Part shown: piece after piece, positions 56,906 through 64,000 of the stretch
How positions within the stretch are numbered: position 1 is the first letter of the stretch
How the letters are laid out: each line of letters starts with the position of its first letter
Origin: CAXBID01 sp963815305
GTDB taxonomy: Bacteria > Bacteroidota > Bacteroidia > Flavobacteriales > Flavobacteriaceae
Direction of reading: 5' to 3'
NCBI GenBank assembly: GCA_963815305.1
Contig: CAWFFW010000001.1
Coordinates: 496,001-560,000, forward strand
Length of the DNA: 64,000 nt
Translations under genes and position numbers: made by a program
The notes under the pieces: generated by a model
Database searches by the model: none
What the model was told of the DNA's origin: nothing
The model's input: only the letters and a program-made list of their open reading frames with translations

Positions 56906-58498
56906 ATGCAGAAAGATTATATTCCATTTTCTAAAACAGGCTATTTTTCATCTTTAATTACTGATTATTTAGACGAAAAACAGGATTTGAAACTCTTCTA
57001 CAACCGTCATCCTAATCTTGAAGAATTTAAATCTCAAATACATGAAAAGGAATCAACTTTTAATGAGGAATCAAGAAACACGCTTGTTAAAATCCTTAAA
57101 AAGCAATACGTTAATATTGATGTTTCAGAACGTACCCAACAAAATATTGAAGCTTTAAAACATTTCAAAACTTTTACTATTACAACGGGGCATCAATTAA
57201 ATCTTTTTACTGGCCCGTTATATTTTCTTTATAAAATTGTGTCTGCCATTAATCTTTCAAAACAATTAAAAAAAACACATCCAAATTATAATTTTGTGCC
57301 AGTGTATTGGATGGCGACTGAAGATCATGATTTTAAAGAAATAAATTATTTTAAGTTTAAAGGTAAAAAAGTACATTGGAATAAAAACGCAAATGGTGCT
57401 GTTGGCGAATTATCAACTGATGGGTTAGAAGAGGTTTTTCAGCTATTTATTAAAGAATTAGGTAACAGTAAAAACGCTACTTATTTAAAAGAATTATTTC
57501 AAAACTCCTATTTAAAACATAATAATTTAGCCGATGCTACACGCTTTTTAGCAAATGAATTATTTAAAAAACATGGATTGGTTATTATTGACGCTAATGA
57601 TTCCGAATTAAAAAAACAATTTATCCCTTTTATAAAGGACGAATTAATTAGCCAAATATCTTTCAAATCTGTTACGCAAACCAATGAAAAGCTCTCAGAA
57701 AATTATGGTATTCAGGTAAATCCCAGAGATATAAATTTATTCTATTTAAAAGATAATTTACGTGAGCGTATTGTTTTTGAAGATAATGTTTATAAAATAC
57801 TTAATACAAATATTATATTAAGTAAGAGCGAAATATTAAAAGAAGTCTTAGATTTCCCAGAACGGTTTTCACCAAACGTCATTTTACGTCCTTTATATCA
57901 AGAAGTGATTTTACCAAACTTATGCTATATTGGTGGGGGCGGTGAGTTAGCTTATTGGTTTCAGTTAAAAGCTTATTTTAATACAGTTAAAGTAACTTAT
58001 CCCATATTGTTATTACGTAACTCGGTTTTAATTCAAACTAAAAAACAAGCTAAAAAGCTAGAAAAATTAAATATTTCAAACGAAGACATTTTTTTAAAAC
58101 GAGATTCACTCATAAATAAAAAAGTAAGAGAAATATCAAATATTGATATCGATTTTTCATCCCAAAAAAATCATTTAAAACAGCAATTTGAAGATTTATA
58201 TAATCTCGCTGAACAAACCGATACCTCATTTTTAGGAGCTGTAAAAGCTCAAGAGGTAAAGCAATTAAAAGGACTTGATAATCTTGAAAAGCGTTTGCTT
58301 AAAGCTCAAAAAAGGAAACTCTCTGATGAAGTTGAACGTATGACAGATATTCAAAACGAGTTATTCCCAAATGGAAACTTACAAGAACGAAATACCAACT
58401 TCTCAGAATTTTATTTGGAGTATGGTGAGGATTTAATTTCTGAATTGATTAAAAATTTAGAACCCTTAAAGGGCGTATTTACAGTGTTAAAAACTTAG
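56906..58498 (+). CDS. bshC: Bacillithiol biosynthesis cysteine-adding enzyme
   Basis: Last step of bacillithiol synthesis: adds cysteine to glucosaminyl-malate. At 530 residues it is full length (B. subtilis BshC about 539). Family blocks: TITTGHQLNLFTGPLYFLYK, VPVYWMATEDHDFKEINYF, and RPLYQEVILPNLCYIGGGGE, plus a C-terminal coiled-coil region. Located 55 bases upstream of guaA and 5 kb from bshA. Confidence 0.95.
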   Translation: MQKDYIPFSKTGYFSSLITDYLDEKQDLKLFYNRHPNLEEFKSQIHEKESTFNEESRNTLVKILKKQYVNIDVSERTQQNIEALKHFKTFTITTGHQLNLFTGPLYFLYKIVSAINLSKQLKKTHPNYNFVPVYWMATEDHDFKEINYFKFKGKKVHWNKNANGAVGELSTDGLEEVFQLFIKELGNSKNATYLKELFQNSYLKHNNLADATRFLANELFKKHGLVIIDANDSELKKQFIPFIKDELISQISFKSVTQTNEKLSENYGIQVNPRDINLFYLKDNLRERIVFEDNVYKILNTNIILSKSEILKEVLDFPERFSPNVILRPLYQEVILPNLCYIGGGGELAYWFQLKAYFNTVKVTYPILLLRNSVLIQTKKQAKKLEKLNISNEDIFLKRDSLINKKVREISNIDIDFSSQKNHLKQQFEDLYNLAEQTDTSFLGAVKAQEVKQLKGLDNLEKRLLKAQKRKLSDEVERMTDIQNELFPNGNLQERNTNFSEFYLEYGEDLISELIKNLEPLKGVFTVLKT

Positions 58499-58540
58499 TT
58501 TAAAAAATGTTATTTCAAATATGTTAATATAAAATCAATT

Positions 58541-58553
58541 CCTATTTTTGTGC
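58541..58553 (+). promoter_or_regulatory. -7 element placing the guaA start at or next to its ATG
   Basis: TATTTTTG (58543-58550) matches TAnnTTTG; the guaA ATG is at 58554, only three bases later. If used, it would make a nearly leaderless mRNA. No exact TTG is seen at the expected -33 position, so confidence is moderate. Confidence 0.4.
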
Positions 58554-60089
58554 ATGCAACATGATAAGGTATTAATTTTAGACTTCGGATCGCAATACAC
58601 ACAACTTATTGCCCGTAGAGTTAGAGAACTCAATATTTATTCCGAAATACATCCATTTAATAAAATTCCAAAACATTTAGAAGCGTATAAAGCCGTTATA
58701 CTTTCTGGAAGCCCATTTTCAGTTCGAGGAGAAGAAGCTTTACATCCAGATTTATCTAAAATTAGAGGAAAAAAACCTTTGCTAGCGGTTTGTTATGGTG
58801 CACAATATTTAGCACATTTTTCAGGAGGTGAAGTAGCGCCATCAAATACGAGAGAATACGGTCGTGCAAACTTATCTTTTATTCAAAAAGGTGAACCCTT
58901 TTTTGCTCATATTAGTGATGGAAGTCAAGTTTGGATGAGCCACAGCGACACCATAAAGCATTTACCAAAAAGGGGTGTTTTGTTAGCGAGTACGCATGAT
59001 GTTGCAAATGCAGCATTTAAAATTGATGACGAACCAACGTATGCTATTCAGTTTCATCCAGAAGTGTATCATTCTACTGATGGAAAACAACTTTTGCAAA
59101 ATTTTCTAGTTACCATTGCCGATATAAAGCAAGATTGGACGCCAGATTCCTTTGTTGAAGAAACAATTGAAGCTATTCAAACAAAAGTTGGAAATGACAA
59201 AGTGGTTTTAGGGCTTTCTGGCGGTGTAGATTCTACTGTAGCGGCAGTCCTTTTAAATAAAGCCATTGGAAAAAATCTGTATTGTATATTTGTTAACAAT
59301 GGGTTACTTCGAAAAAATGAATTCGAAAGTGTATTGAAACAATATGAGGGTATGGGACTTAATGTTAAAGGTGTTGATGCTTCCGAAAGATTTTTGAGTG
59401 CTTTAGCAGGCATTGAGGATCCAGAACTTAAACGTAAAGCTATTGGTAATTCGTTTATTGAAGTTTTTGATGATGAAGCACATAAACTAAACGATGTAAA
59501 ATGGTTAGCACAAGGCACCATTTATCCCGATGTTATTGAGAGTGTTTCGGCAACTGGCGGACCATCAGCTACCATTAAAAGTCACCATAATGTAGGCGGA
59601 CTTCCAGATTTTATGAAGCTAAAAATTGTGGAACCACTTCGTGCTATTTTTAAAGATGAGGTTAGGCGAGTAGGTGCTACTTTAGGCATAGATTCTGAAC
59701 TTTTAGGACGCCATCCATTTCCAGGACCAGGATTAGGAATCCGTATTTTAGGCGATATTACTGCTGAAAAAGTACGTATTCTTCAAGAGGTTGATGCCAT
59801 TTTCATCAACGGACTTAAAGCGTGGGGGCTGTATGATAAAGTTTGGCAAGCAGGTGCTATGTTGTTGCCAGTAAATAGTGTGGGTGTTATGGGCGACGAG
59901 CGTACTTACGAAAAATGTGTAGCACTTAGAGCTGTAGAAAGTACGGATGGAATGACTGCCGATTGGGTAAATTTACCTTACGAATTCCTTCAAAAAACAT
60001 CAAACGATATAATAAATAAAGTAAAAGGCGTTAATAGAGTAGTTTACGATATTAGTAGTAAGCCGCCAGCAACTATTGAGTGGGAGTAA
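58554..60089 (+). CDS. guaA: GMP synthase (glutamine-hydrolysing)
   Basis: Makes GMP from XMP with glutamine and ATP. At 511 residues it has three parts: class I glutamine amidotransferase (nucleophile Cys in LLAVCYGAQYL, His/Glu in IQFHPEVYH), ATP pyrophosphatase with P-loop LGLSGGVDSTVAA, and the GMPS C-terminal dimerisation domain ending SSKPPATIEWE. The ATG at 58554 (MQHDKVLILDFGSQYTQLIA) is preferred over a TTG two codons upstream. Complements GuaC (36147). Confidence 0.97.
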   Translation: MQHDKVLILDFGSQYTQLIARRVRELNIYSEIHPFNKIPKHLEAYKAVILSGSPFSVRGEEALHPDLSKIRGKKPLLAVCYGAQYLAHFSGGEVAPSNTREYGRANLSFIQKGEPFFAHISDGSQVWMSHSDTIKHLPKRGVLLASTHDVANAAFKIDDEPTYAIQFHPEVYHSTDGKQLLQNFLVTIADIKQDWTPDSFVEETIEAIQTKVGNDKVVLGLSGGVDSTVAAVLLNKAIGKNLYCIFVNNGLLRKNEFESVLKQYEGMGLNVKGVDASERFLSALAGIEDPELKRKAIGNSFIEVFDDEAHKLNDVKWLAQGTIYPDVIESVSATGGPSATIKSHHNVGGLPDFMKLKIVEPLRAIFKDEVRRVGATLGIDSELLGRHPFPGPGLGIRILGDITAEKVRILQEVDAIFINGLKAWGLYDKVWQAGAMLLPVNSVGVMGDERTYEKCVALRAVESTDGMTADWVNLPYEFLQKTSNDIINKVKGVNRVVYDISSKPPATIEWE

Positions 60090-60098
60090 AGCAACTTT

Positions 60099-60126
60099 CA
60101 GTGTGTAGTTAGCAGTAATCAGTTTG
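60099..60126 (+). repeat. NAGTNNN heptamer repeat downstream of guaA
   Basis: Four tandem 7-base units: CAGTGTG, TAGTTAG, CAGTAAT, CAGTTTG. Same 7-base period as the rRNA-spacer repeats, outside any rRNA context. Confidence 0.5.
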
Positions 60127-60170
60127 TATTAATATATTATTGTTGACTCATCAAGTCTTAATACTAACTT

Positions 60171-60259
60171 GCGTTAGGGATTGTAGTGGAAATCCTTTTT
60201 GTGAGGAACAAGCAGAAAGATTGCAACGAAAAGCCCGACCCTTGTGGTAACGCCCAAAT
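60171..60259 (+). repeat. Dispersed structured repeat, copy D
   Basis: Begins GCGTTAGGGATTGTAGTGG, then AAATCCTTTTTGTG, a variable loop, GCAACGAAAAGCCCGACCC, and ends GGTAACGCCCAAATT. Terminal GCGTTA/TAACGC inverted. Sense orientation between guaA and the LysM gene. Confidence 0.8.
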
Positions 60260-60400
60260 TATTTTGGCATGTTATGTGCATAATAAAAAACATAAATGTA
60301 TAAGTTTATATTGGGCACGATCGACGGACTGTCATCTTTAACTTAAAAAACTAACGTATATAAACTAATATTGTAAAGTTTAGAAAAAAAATAACAACGT

Positions 60401-62326
60401 ATGAATAGATTTTTATTAGCCCTAATTTTAGTATTCTTATTTGGTTTAAACTTTGCAACAGCTCAGAATTTTAGCACACACCAAGTTAAAAAAAATGAAA
60501 CTATAGATGACATTGCTAAACGCTATTATGTAACTCCATCTGATATTTACGCTTTAAATCCTGATGCCAAAAAAGGATTAAAACCCAATACGGTTTTAAT
60601 TATTCCTATTTCAAAAGCGAATAAACCAAAACTAACTATTAATAGGGAATTGCAGGGTTTTAAAGAACACAAAACAAAACGTAAAGAAACTTTATACAGC
60701 CTAACAAAAGAATATGGGGTTAGTGAAGACGAGATAAAAAAATACAACACGTTTTTATATTCCAATACACTTAGAAAAGGCGATAAACTTCAAATTCCAA
60801 TATTTAAAGAAACAGAAGTTGTTGAAGAAAATTTAGCAACCAAAACATATACCGTTTTACCAAAAGAAGGAAAGTGGCGAATTGCTTATAAATTTGGAAT
60901 TACCCTAGAAGAACTTCAAGCTTTAAATCCTGAGATGGATGAGATTTTGAAAGAAGGGCAAGAAATTAATGTGCCTAATCTAGATAAAGGAGAGGTTAAG
61001 ATAGTTGACGAAAAATATAGCTATTATAAGGTTTTACCAAAAGAAGGATTTTATCGTTTAAAACTTAAATTAGGTTTAGAGCAAACTGAGCTTGAAGCTT
61101 TAAATCCAGATTTAAAAGAAACTGGCTTAAAAAATGGTATGATTTTAAAAATACCTTTTTCAGATTTGGTTAATGGAACATTGGAGTCTGCCAGAATTAA
61201 CTTAATGGATAGTATTACCGATTTTAGTACAAAGCGTATTGCTATTATGCTACCTTTTAGATTAAACCGTGTAGATTTTGATTCGGTTTCAGATACGAAG
61301 CGAAGTATTAAAAAAGATCCTTACTTAAATGCATCTTTAGATTTTTATTCTGGTGTTTTAGTGGCTATCGATTCTCTAAAAAAGTTAGGAATATCTTTAA
61401 AGGTTGATGTTTACGATACAAAACGAGAAGTTGGCGAGGTAACGAAAATTATAGATGAAAACGATTTTGAAAATGTGCATGCCGTAATTGGACCATTAAC
61501 CTCAAATACTTTTGATAAAGTGGCTTCAGAATTACGTAAATATAACGTGCCTGTTGTATCTCCAATAGGATCCAATTTACAATTGTACGATAATGTTTTT
61601 CAATCTAAGCCATCTGACGAGTTATTAAAAATTAAACTTATAAATTTTATTAAAAGAGATTCATTACCTAAAAATATTGTAATAATTTCTGATACTAAAA
61701 ATAGTGATATAGCCAATAGTATTAAACAGGAATTTAACTATTCAAAATCAGTATATTCTAGAAAAAACAAAGATGGTAAAGATGAAAACTATGTGCTAGT
61801 TGATGATATAAGAGTTGGTTTAAAGCCTGGTAAAAATATTGTTTTTTTAGAAACACAAAATACTGGTTTTGCATCAAATGTTACCAGTATTCTAGCATCG
61901 TTAATTCAAAAGGAAAATATAAAAGAGAAGAAAGAGGCTATTGATATTGTTTTGGTAACTACCAATTATAATTCAGCTTTTGAAGGTGATGAGGTTTCAA
62001 ATGAACACCTATCAAAATTACATTTTCATTTTTCTGCATCTACAAGAGCGTATAATGAGACTGACAAAAATACCTTTGTAAAACGATATAAAAGTATCTA
62101 TAATATAACCCCAGATGCCAGTGCTGTTAAAGGTTTTGATTTAACTATGGATGTTGTATTACGTTTAGTATCTTCTAACGATTTATATATGTCTGTAAAT
62201 AAAGCACCACTTACTGAGTATATAGAAAACAAGTTTGCTTACAAGAAAAAACTTTTTGGTGGCTACTATAATGATGCGGTTTATTTAGTAAAATATGAAG
62301 ATTTAACTATTGTTGAGGTAAAATAA
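60401..62326 (+). CDS. LysM-repeat protein with type 1 periplasmic-binding domain
   Basis: A 641-residue exported protein (signal RFLLALILVFLFGLNFATAQ). Four LysM-like repeats follow, at about 24-68, 82-128, 145-190 and 204-250; the first two are clear (HQVKKNETIDDIAKRYYV; TKRKETLYSLTKEYGV), the last two diverged (YTVLPKEGKWRIAYKFG). Residues about 275-635 form a periplasmic-binding-protein type 1 fold like amino-acid ABC receptors (AVIGPLTSNTFDKVASELR; DASAVKGFDLTMDVVLRL). No ABC transporter genes are adjacent, so it probably has a structural or sensing role at the peptidoglycan. Confidence 0.88.
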   Translation: MNRFLLALILVFLFGLNFATAQNFSTHQVKKNETIDDIAKRYYVTPSDIYALNPDAKKGLKPNTVLIIPISKANKPKLTINRELQGFKEHKTKRKETLYSLTKEYGVSEDEIKKYNTFLYSNTLRKGDKLQIPIFKETEVVEENLATKTYTVLPKEGKWRIAYKFGITLEELQALNPEMDEILKEGQEINVPNLDKGEVKIVDEKYSYYKVLPKEGFYRLKLKLGLEQTELEALNPDLKETGLKNGMILKIPFSDLVNGTLESARINLMDSITDFSTKRIAIMLPFRLNRVDFDSVSDTKRSIKKDPYLNASLDFYSGVLVAIDSLKKLGISLKVDVYDTKREVGEVTKIIDENDFENVHAVIGPLTSNTFDKVASELRKYNVPVVSPIGSNLQLYDNVFQSKPSDELLKIKLINFIKRDSLPKNIVIISDTKNSDIANSIKQEFNYSKSVYSRKNKDGKDENYVLVDDIRVGLKPGKNIVFLETQNTGFASNVTSILASLIQKENIKEKKEAIDIVLVTTNYNSAFEGDEVSNEHLSKLHFHFSASTRAYNETDKNTFVKRYKSIYNITPDASAVKGFDLTMDVVLRLVSSNDLYMSVNKAPLTEYIENKFAYKKKLFGGYYNDAVYLVKYEDLTIVEVK

Positions 62327-62410
62327 GAAGTGTAACAAGTACTCGTTACTTTGGCAAGATTAATTTATTTTATGCATTATGCATAATATGTCCAATTTTA
62401 TATCGATTCT

Positions 62411-62953
62411 ATGATTAGAATGATTCTTCTAATATCCTGTTTTCTTTTTGTTCAAAAAGATGAATCTATATTAACGTGGAATACTTCTTATAAATTATCA
62501 TGGTCTGATTTTAAAGCAAAACCTCATGGTGAAACAGATGCTGTAGCTTTAACGGCGTCAGGAATAACCTTTGAATTTTCAATACGGCAAACTGATGACA
62601 ACCGTATTTTAAGTTTTAAAACTGATGTAAGCGCACATTTTTACACAGAAAATTCATGGTATAAACCAGAATTAGCAGATCATCATGTGTTAGGGCACGA
62701 GCAGTTGCATTTTGATATTACAGAACTACACGCTAGAAAATTTAGACAATCTATAAGCCAGCTTAAAACGAATCAAAACATTAAGAGGGAATTACAGCAG
62801 CTGAATAAAAATAATAATAAAGCTTTGACCGCCATGCAAAATGCATATGATGAACAAACCGATTATTCTAGAACTAAAGAAACTCAAGCCAAGTGGAAGC
62901 TTTATATAACTCAAGAACTTGAAAAGTTATCTGAATTTAAACAAGTAGATTAG
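62411..62953 (+). CDS. DUF922 putative zinc protease
   Basis: A 180-residue protein with a short N-terminal hydrophobic stretch (MIRMILLISCFLFVQK). LGHEQLHFDITELHARK carries an HExxH-type zinc motif (His96-Glu-Gln-Leu-His) with a third His nearby, as in DUF922 proteins, predicted secreted Zn-dependent peptidases. SWSDFKAKPHGETDAVALTA is the typical N-terminal block. Four bases separate it from the DUF3820 gene. A short palindrome TATGCAT-T-ATGCATA lies at 62371-62385 upstream. Confidence 0.8.
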   Translation: MIRMILLISCFLFVQKDESILTWNTSYKLSWSDFKAKPHGETDAVALTASGITFEFSIRQTDDNRILSFKTDVSAHFYTENSWYKPELADHHVLGHEQLHFDITELHARKFRQSISQLKTNQNIKRELQQLNKNNNKALTAMQNAYDEQTDYSRTKETQAKWKLYITQELEKLSEFKQVD

Positions 62954-62957
62954 CAAA

Positions 62958-63185
62958 GTGACACCTGATAAACAATTTCTTATAACGCTAGCACATACTA
63001 AAATGCCCTTTGGTAAATACAAAGATCGTTATTTAATTGATTTACCCGAGTATTACATCGTTTGGTATCATAATAAAGGTTTCCCCACAGGGAAATTGGG
63101 CGACATGCTTAAACAAGTTTATGAGCTTAAACTAAATGGTTTAGAAGATTTAATTCGAAATATACAAAAGAGGTATCCTAAATAA
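62958..63185 (+). CDS. DUF3820 small protein (GTG start)
   Basis: A 75-residue protein, start GTG at 62958. KMPFGKYKDRYLIDLPEYYIV and WYHNKGFPTGKLGDML are the DUF3820 signature, a small family with no settled function (related in look to exonuclease-associated modules). Four bases after the DUF922 gene, so probably cotranslated. Confidence 0.82.
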   Translation: MTPDKQFLITLAHTKMPFGKYKDRYLIDLPEYYIVWYHNKGFPTGKLGDMLKQVYELKLNGLEDLIRNIQKRYPK

Positions 63186-63390
63186 AGCTTAAATAGGTCG
63201 AGTTCGACTTAATAAATTCAATTTTAAAATTCTTTTGTTATGAATATTAACTCCATAATACCTTGGGCGCCGTCGAAAGGTTTTTAAATTTCCAATATTC
63301 AATGGGGTTTCTACGACGCTTAACCATTAATTAAATACTAAACCATAGTAAGTGATTCTTAGTCAAAGAGAACTCCGTTTAATTATGTGT

Positions 63391-63645
63391 TTAATCTTCT
63401 AGAGCATCACAAAAAAATCCATGCAGCTTTATTTCTTTAATTATAGAATGTTCGTTTAAATTATGAGTGGCTTCAATTTTAAGAACGTTATCTATATCTT
63501 CAATATCTATAGTCCATTTAATAATGTCAGAGTGATTATTAAGAAATGGTTTTATTGCTTTTACCTTTTTCTTTGTTTTAATGTCTGTTCTTAAAATAAA
63601 TAATTGAGTGCGCGACTTGTAATTGTTATAAAAAAAATTAATCAT
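63391..63645 (-). CDS. Small ferredoxin-like (HMA-type) protein
   Basis: An 84-residue protein. FILRTDIKTKKKVKAIKPFL and DIIKWTIDIEDIDNVLKIEA suggest the beta-alpha-beta fold of heavy-metal-associated domains, but the metal-binding CxxC is absent. It overlaps the upstream membrane-protein gene by eight bases, implying coupled translation. I know similar pairs next to ECF sigma-factor genes in flavobacteria, from memory. Confidence 0.6.
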   Translation of the reverse strand: MINFFYNNYKSRTQLFILRTDIKTKKKVKAIKPFLNNHSDIIKWTIDIEDIDNVLKIEATHNLNEHSIIKEIKLHGFFCDALED

Positions 63646-63967
63646 CCTTATTGTTTTCTGCGTTTAAACGTTCAAGATATGCTTCGTAAGCTTCATTACC
63701 TTGTTCTTTCCAAAACTTATCATAGTGTTTCCATTTAGAAAACTCACCTTTAGATTCTTTTTTGCAATCTGACTTTTTTGATGAATTACCACCAAAAGCA
63801 CATCCGCCTAAAAGTATTTTAAATAGAATAAAAATGCCTATGGCTTGCCAATAATTAAGTGTTGTTAAGCCAAATATTTCGGGCATTAACCAATTCCATA
63901 ACCACATGATACCAAAGCCGAATAAAATAACTAAACCAACAGCTCCGATGATTATGAAAATTATCAT
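63638..63967 (-). CDS. Small membrane protein, possibly partial at window edge
   Basis: A 109-residue protein from the ATG at 63967: two hydrophobic segments (about 2-26 and 38-58), then a Lys/Glu-rich cytoplasmic tail (SKWKHYDKFWKEQGNEAYEA). The frame stays open from 63967 to the window end, reading FRSKSLGEIVG, which would suit a membrane-proximal N terminus, so the true start may lie beyond base 64000. Function unknown; coupled to the downstream HMA-like gene. Confidence 0.65.
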   Translation of the reverse strand: MIIFIIIGAVGLVILFGFGIMWLWNWLMPEIFGLTTLNYWQAIGIFILFKILLGGCAFGGNSSKKSDCKKESKGEFSKWKHYDKFWKEQGNEAYEAYLERLNAENNKDD

Positions 63968-64000
63968 TCCTACGATTTCTCCTAGAGATTTCGATCTAAA

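Larger units (their letters stand above)
60090..60400. other. Gap with heptamer repeat and dispersed repeat copy D
   Basis: 311 bases between guaA and the LysM gene, holding a heptamer run (60099-60126), the dispersed repeat (60171-60259) and just after it a TTGGCAT-N-GC pattern (60264-60279) that resembles a sigma-54 promoter. No gene. Confidence 0.5.

Overview
The window comes from the chromosome of a member of the Flavobacteriaceae (phylum Bacteroidota). The evidence is a Bacteroidota-type 16S rRNA, low G+C, promoters of the form TTG-N19-21-TAnnTTTG, almost no Shine-Dalgarno sequences, a TonB-dependent receptor next to a DUF4249 lipoprotein, and bacillithiol genes. Genus cannot be fixed by eye. 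Nearly all of it is ordinary core genome: I see no phage, transposase, integrase or CRISPR array.

Layout. 1-4.9 kb (+): truncated dnaB, a secreted amidotransferase-like protein usually labelled asparagine synthetase B, a membrane class III nucleotide cyclase and a YjbQ protein. 4.9-8.3 kb (-): thrS-infC-rpmI-rplT operon, with infC apparently starting at AUA. 8.3-14.9 kb (+): a complete rRNA operon (16S, tRNA-Ile, tRNA-Ala, 23S, 5S) with spacers full of heptamer repeats and G/C-rich hairpins. 15-24 kb: DinB-like protein (+), then (-) murQ with a small membrane protein, an ABC-type efflux set (adaptor, permease, TolC) without its ATPase, and the TonB receptor/DUF4249 pair. 24-27.5 kb (-): monomeric isocitrate dehydrogenase, a large gene-poor gap with its own terminator, and rplS. 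27.8-34.9 kb (-): transglutaminase/amidoligase (DUF2126), circularly permuted ATP-grasp/alpha-E protein, and a second transglutaminase broken by a one-base frameshift. 35-37.2 kb (-): sugar kinase and GMP reductase. 37.3 kb (+): a hybrid histidine kinase whose phosphoacceptor His is Tyr. 38.8-41.9 kb (-): RidA and LptD. 42-51.8 kb (+): amidase, MCE/MlaD, a two-gene Hdr-like Fe-S oxidoreductase, two hypotheticals, a GH3/serine hydrolase fusion and bshA. 51.8-56.6 kb (-): a carboxypeptidase-like-domain protein, a diheme peroxidase and a PhoX-like lipoprotein with a collagen-like stalk. 56.9-63.2 kb (+): bshC, guaA, a LysM/periplasmic-binding protein, a DUF922 putative protease and DUF3820. 63.4-64 kb (-): two small proteins running off the window.

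Genes that work together: thrS-infC-rpmI-rplT and rplS serve translation; bshA and bshC are two of the three bacillithiol steps; guaA and guaC make and recycle GMP; lptD, the amidase, MCE protein, murQ and the GH3 enzyme serve the envelope and peptidoglycan recycling; the three-gene amidoligase cluster probably makes or processes an unknown peptide-like product.

The most interesting non-textbook signals are a family of four dispersed ~90-120 bp structured repeats (8.4, 31.4, 45.5, 60.2 kb), the heptamer-periodic spacers, the Anbu-less amidoligase cluster with its frameshift, the Tyr-for-His kinase, and the AUA start of infC. All functions are inferred from sequence reading alone; no database search was run.
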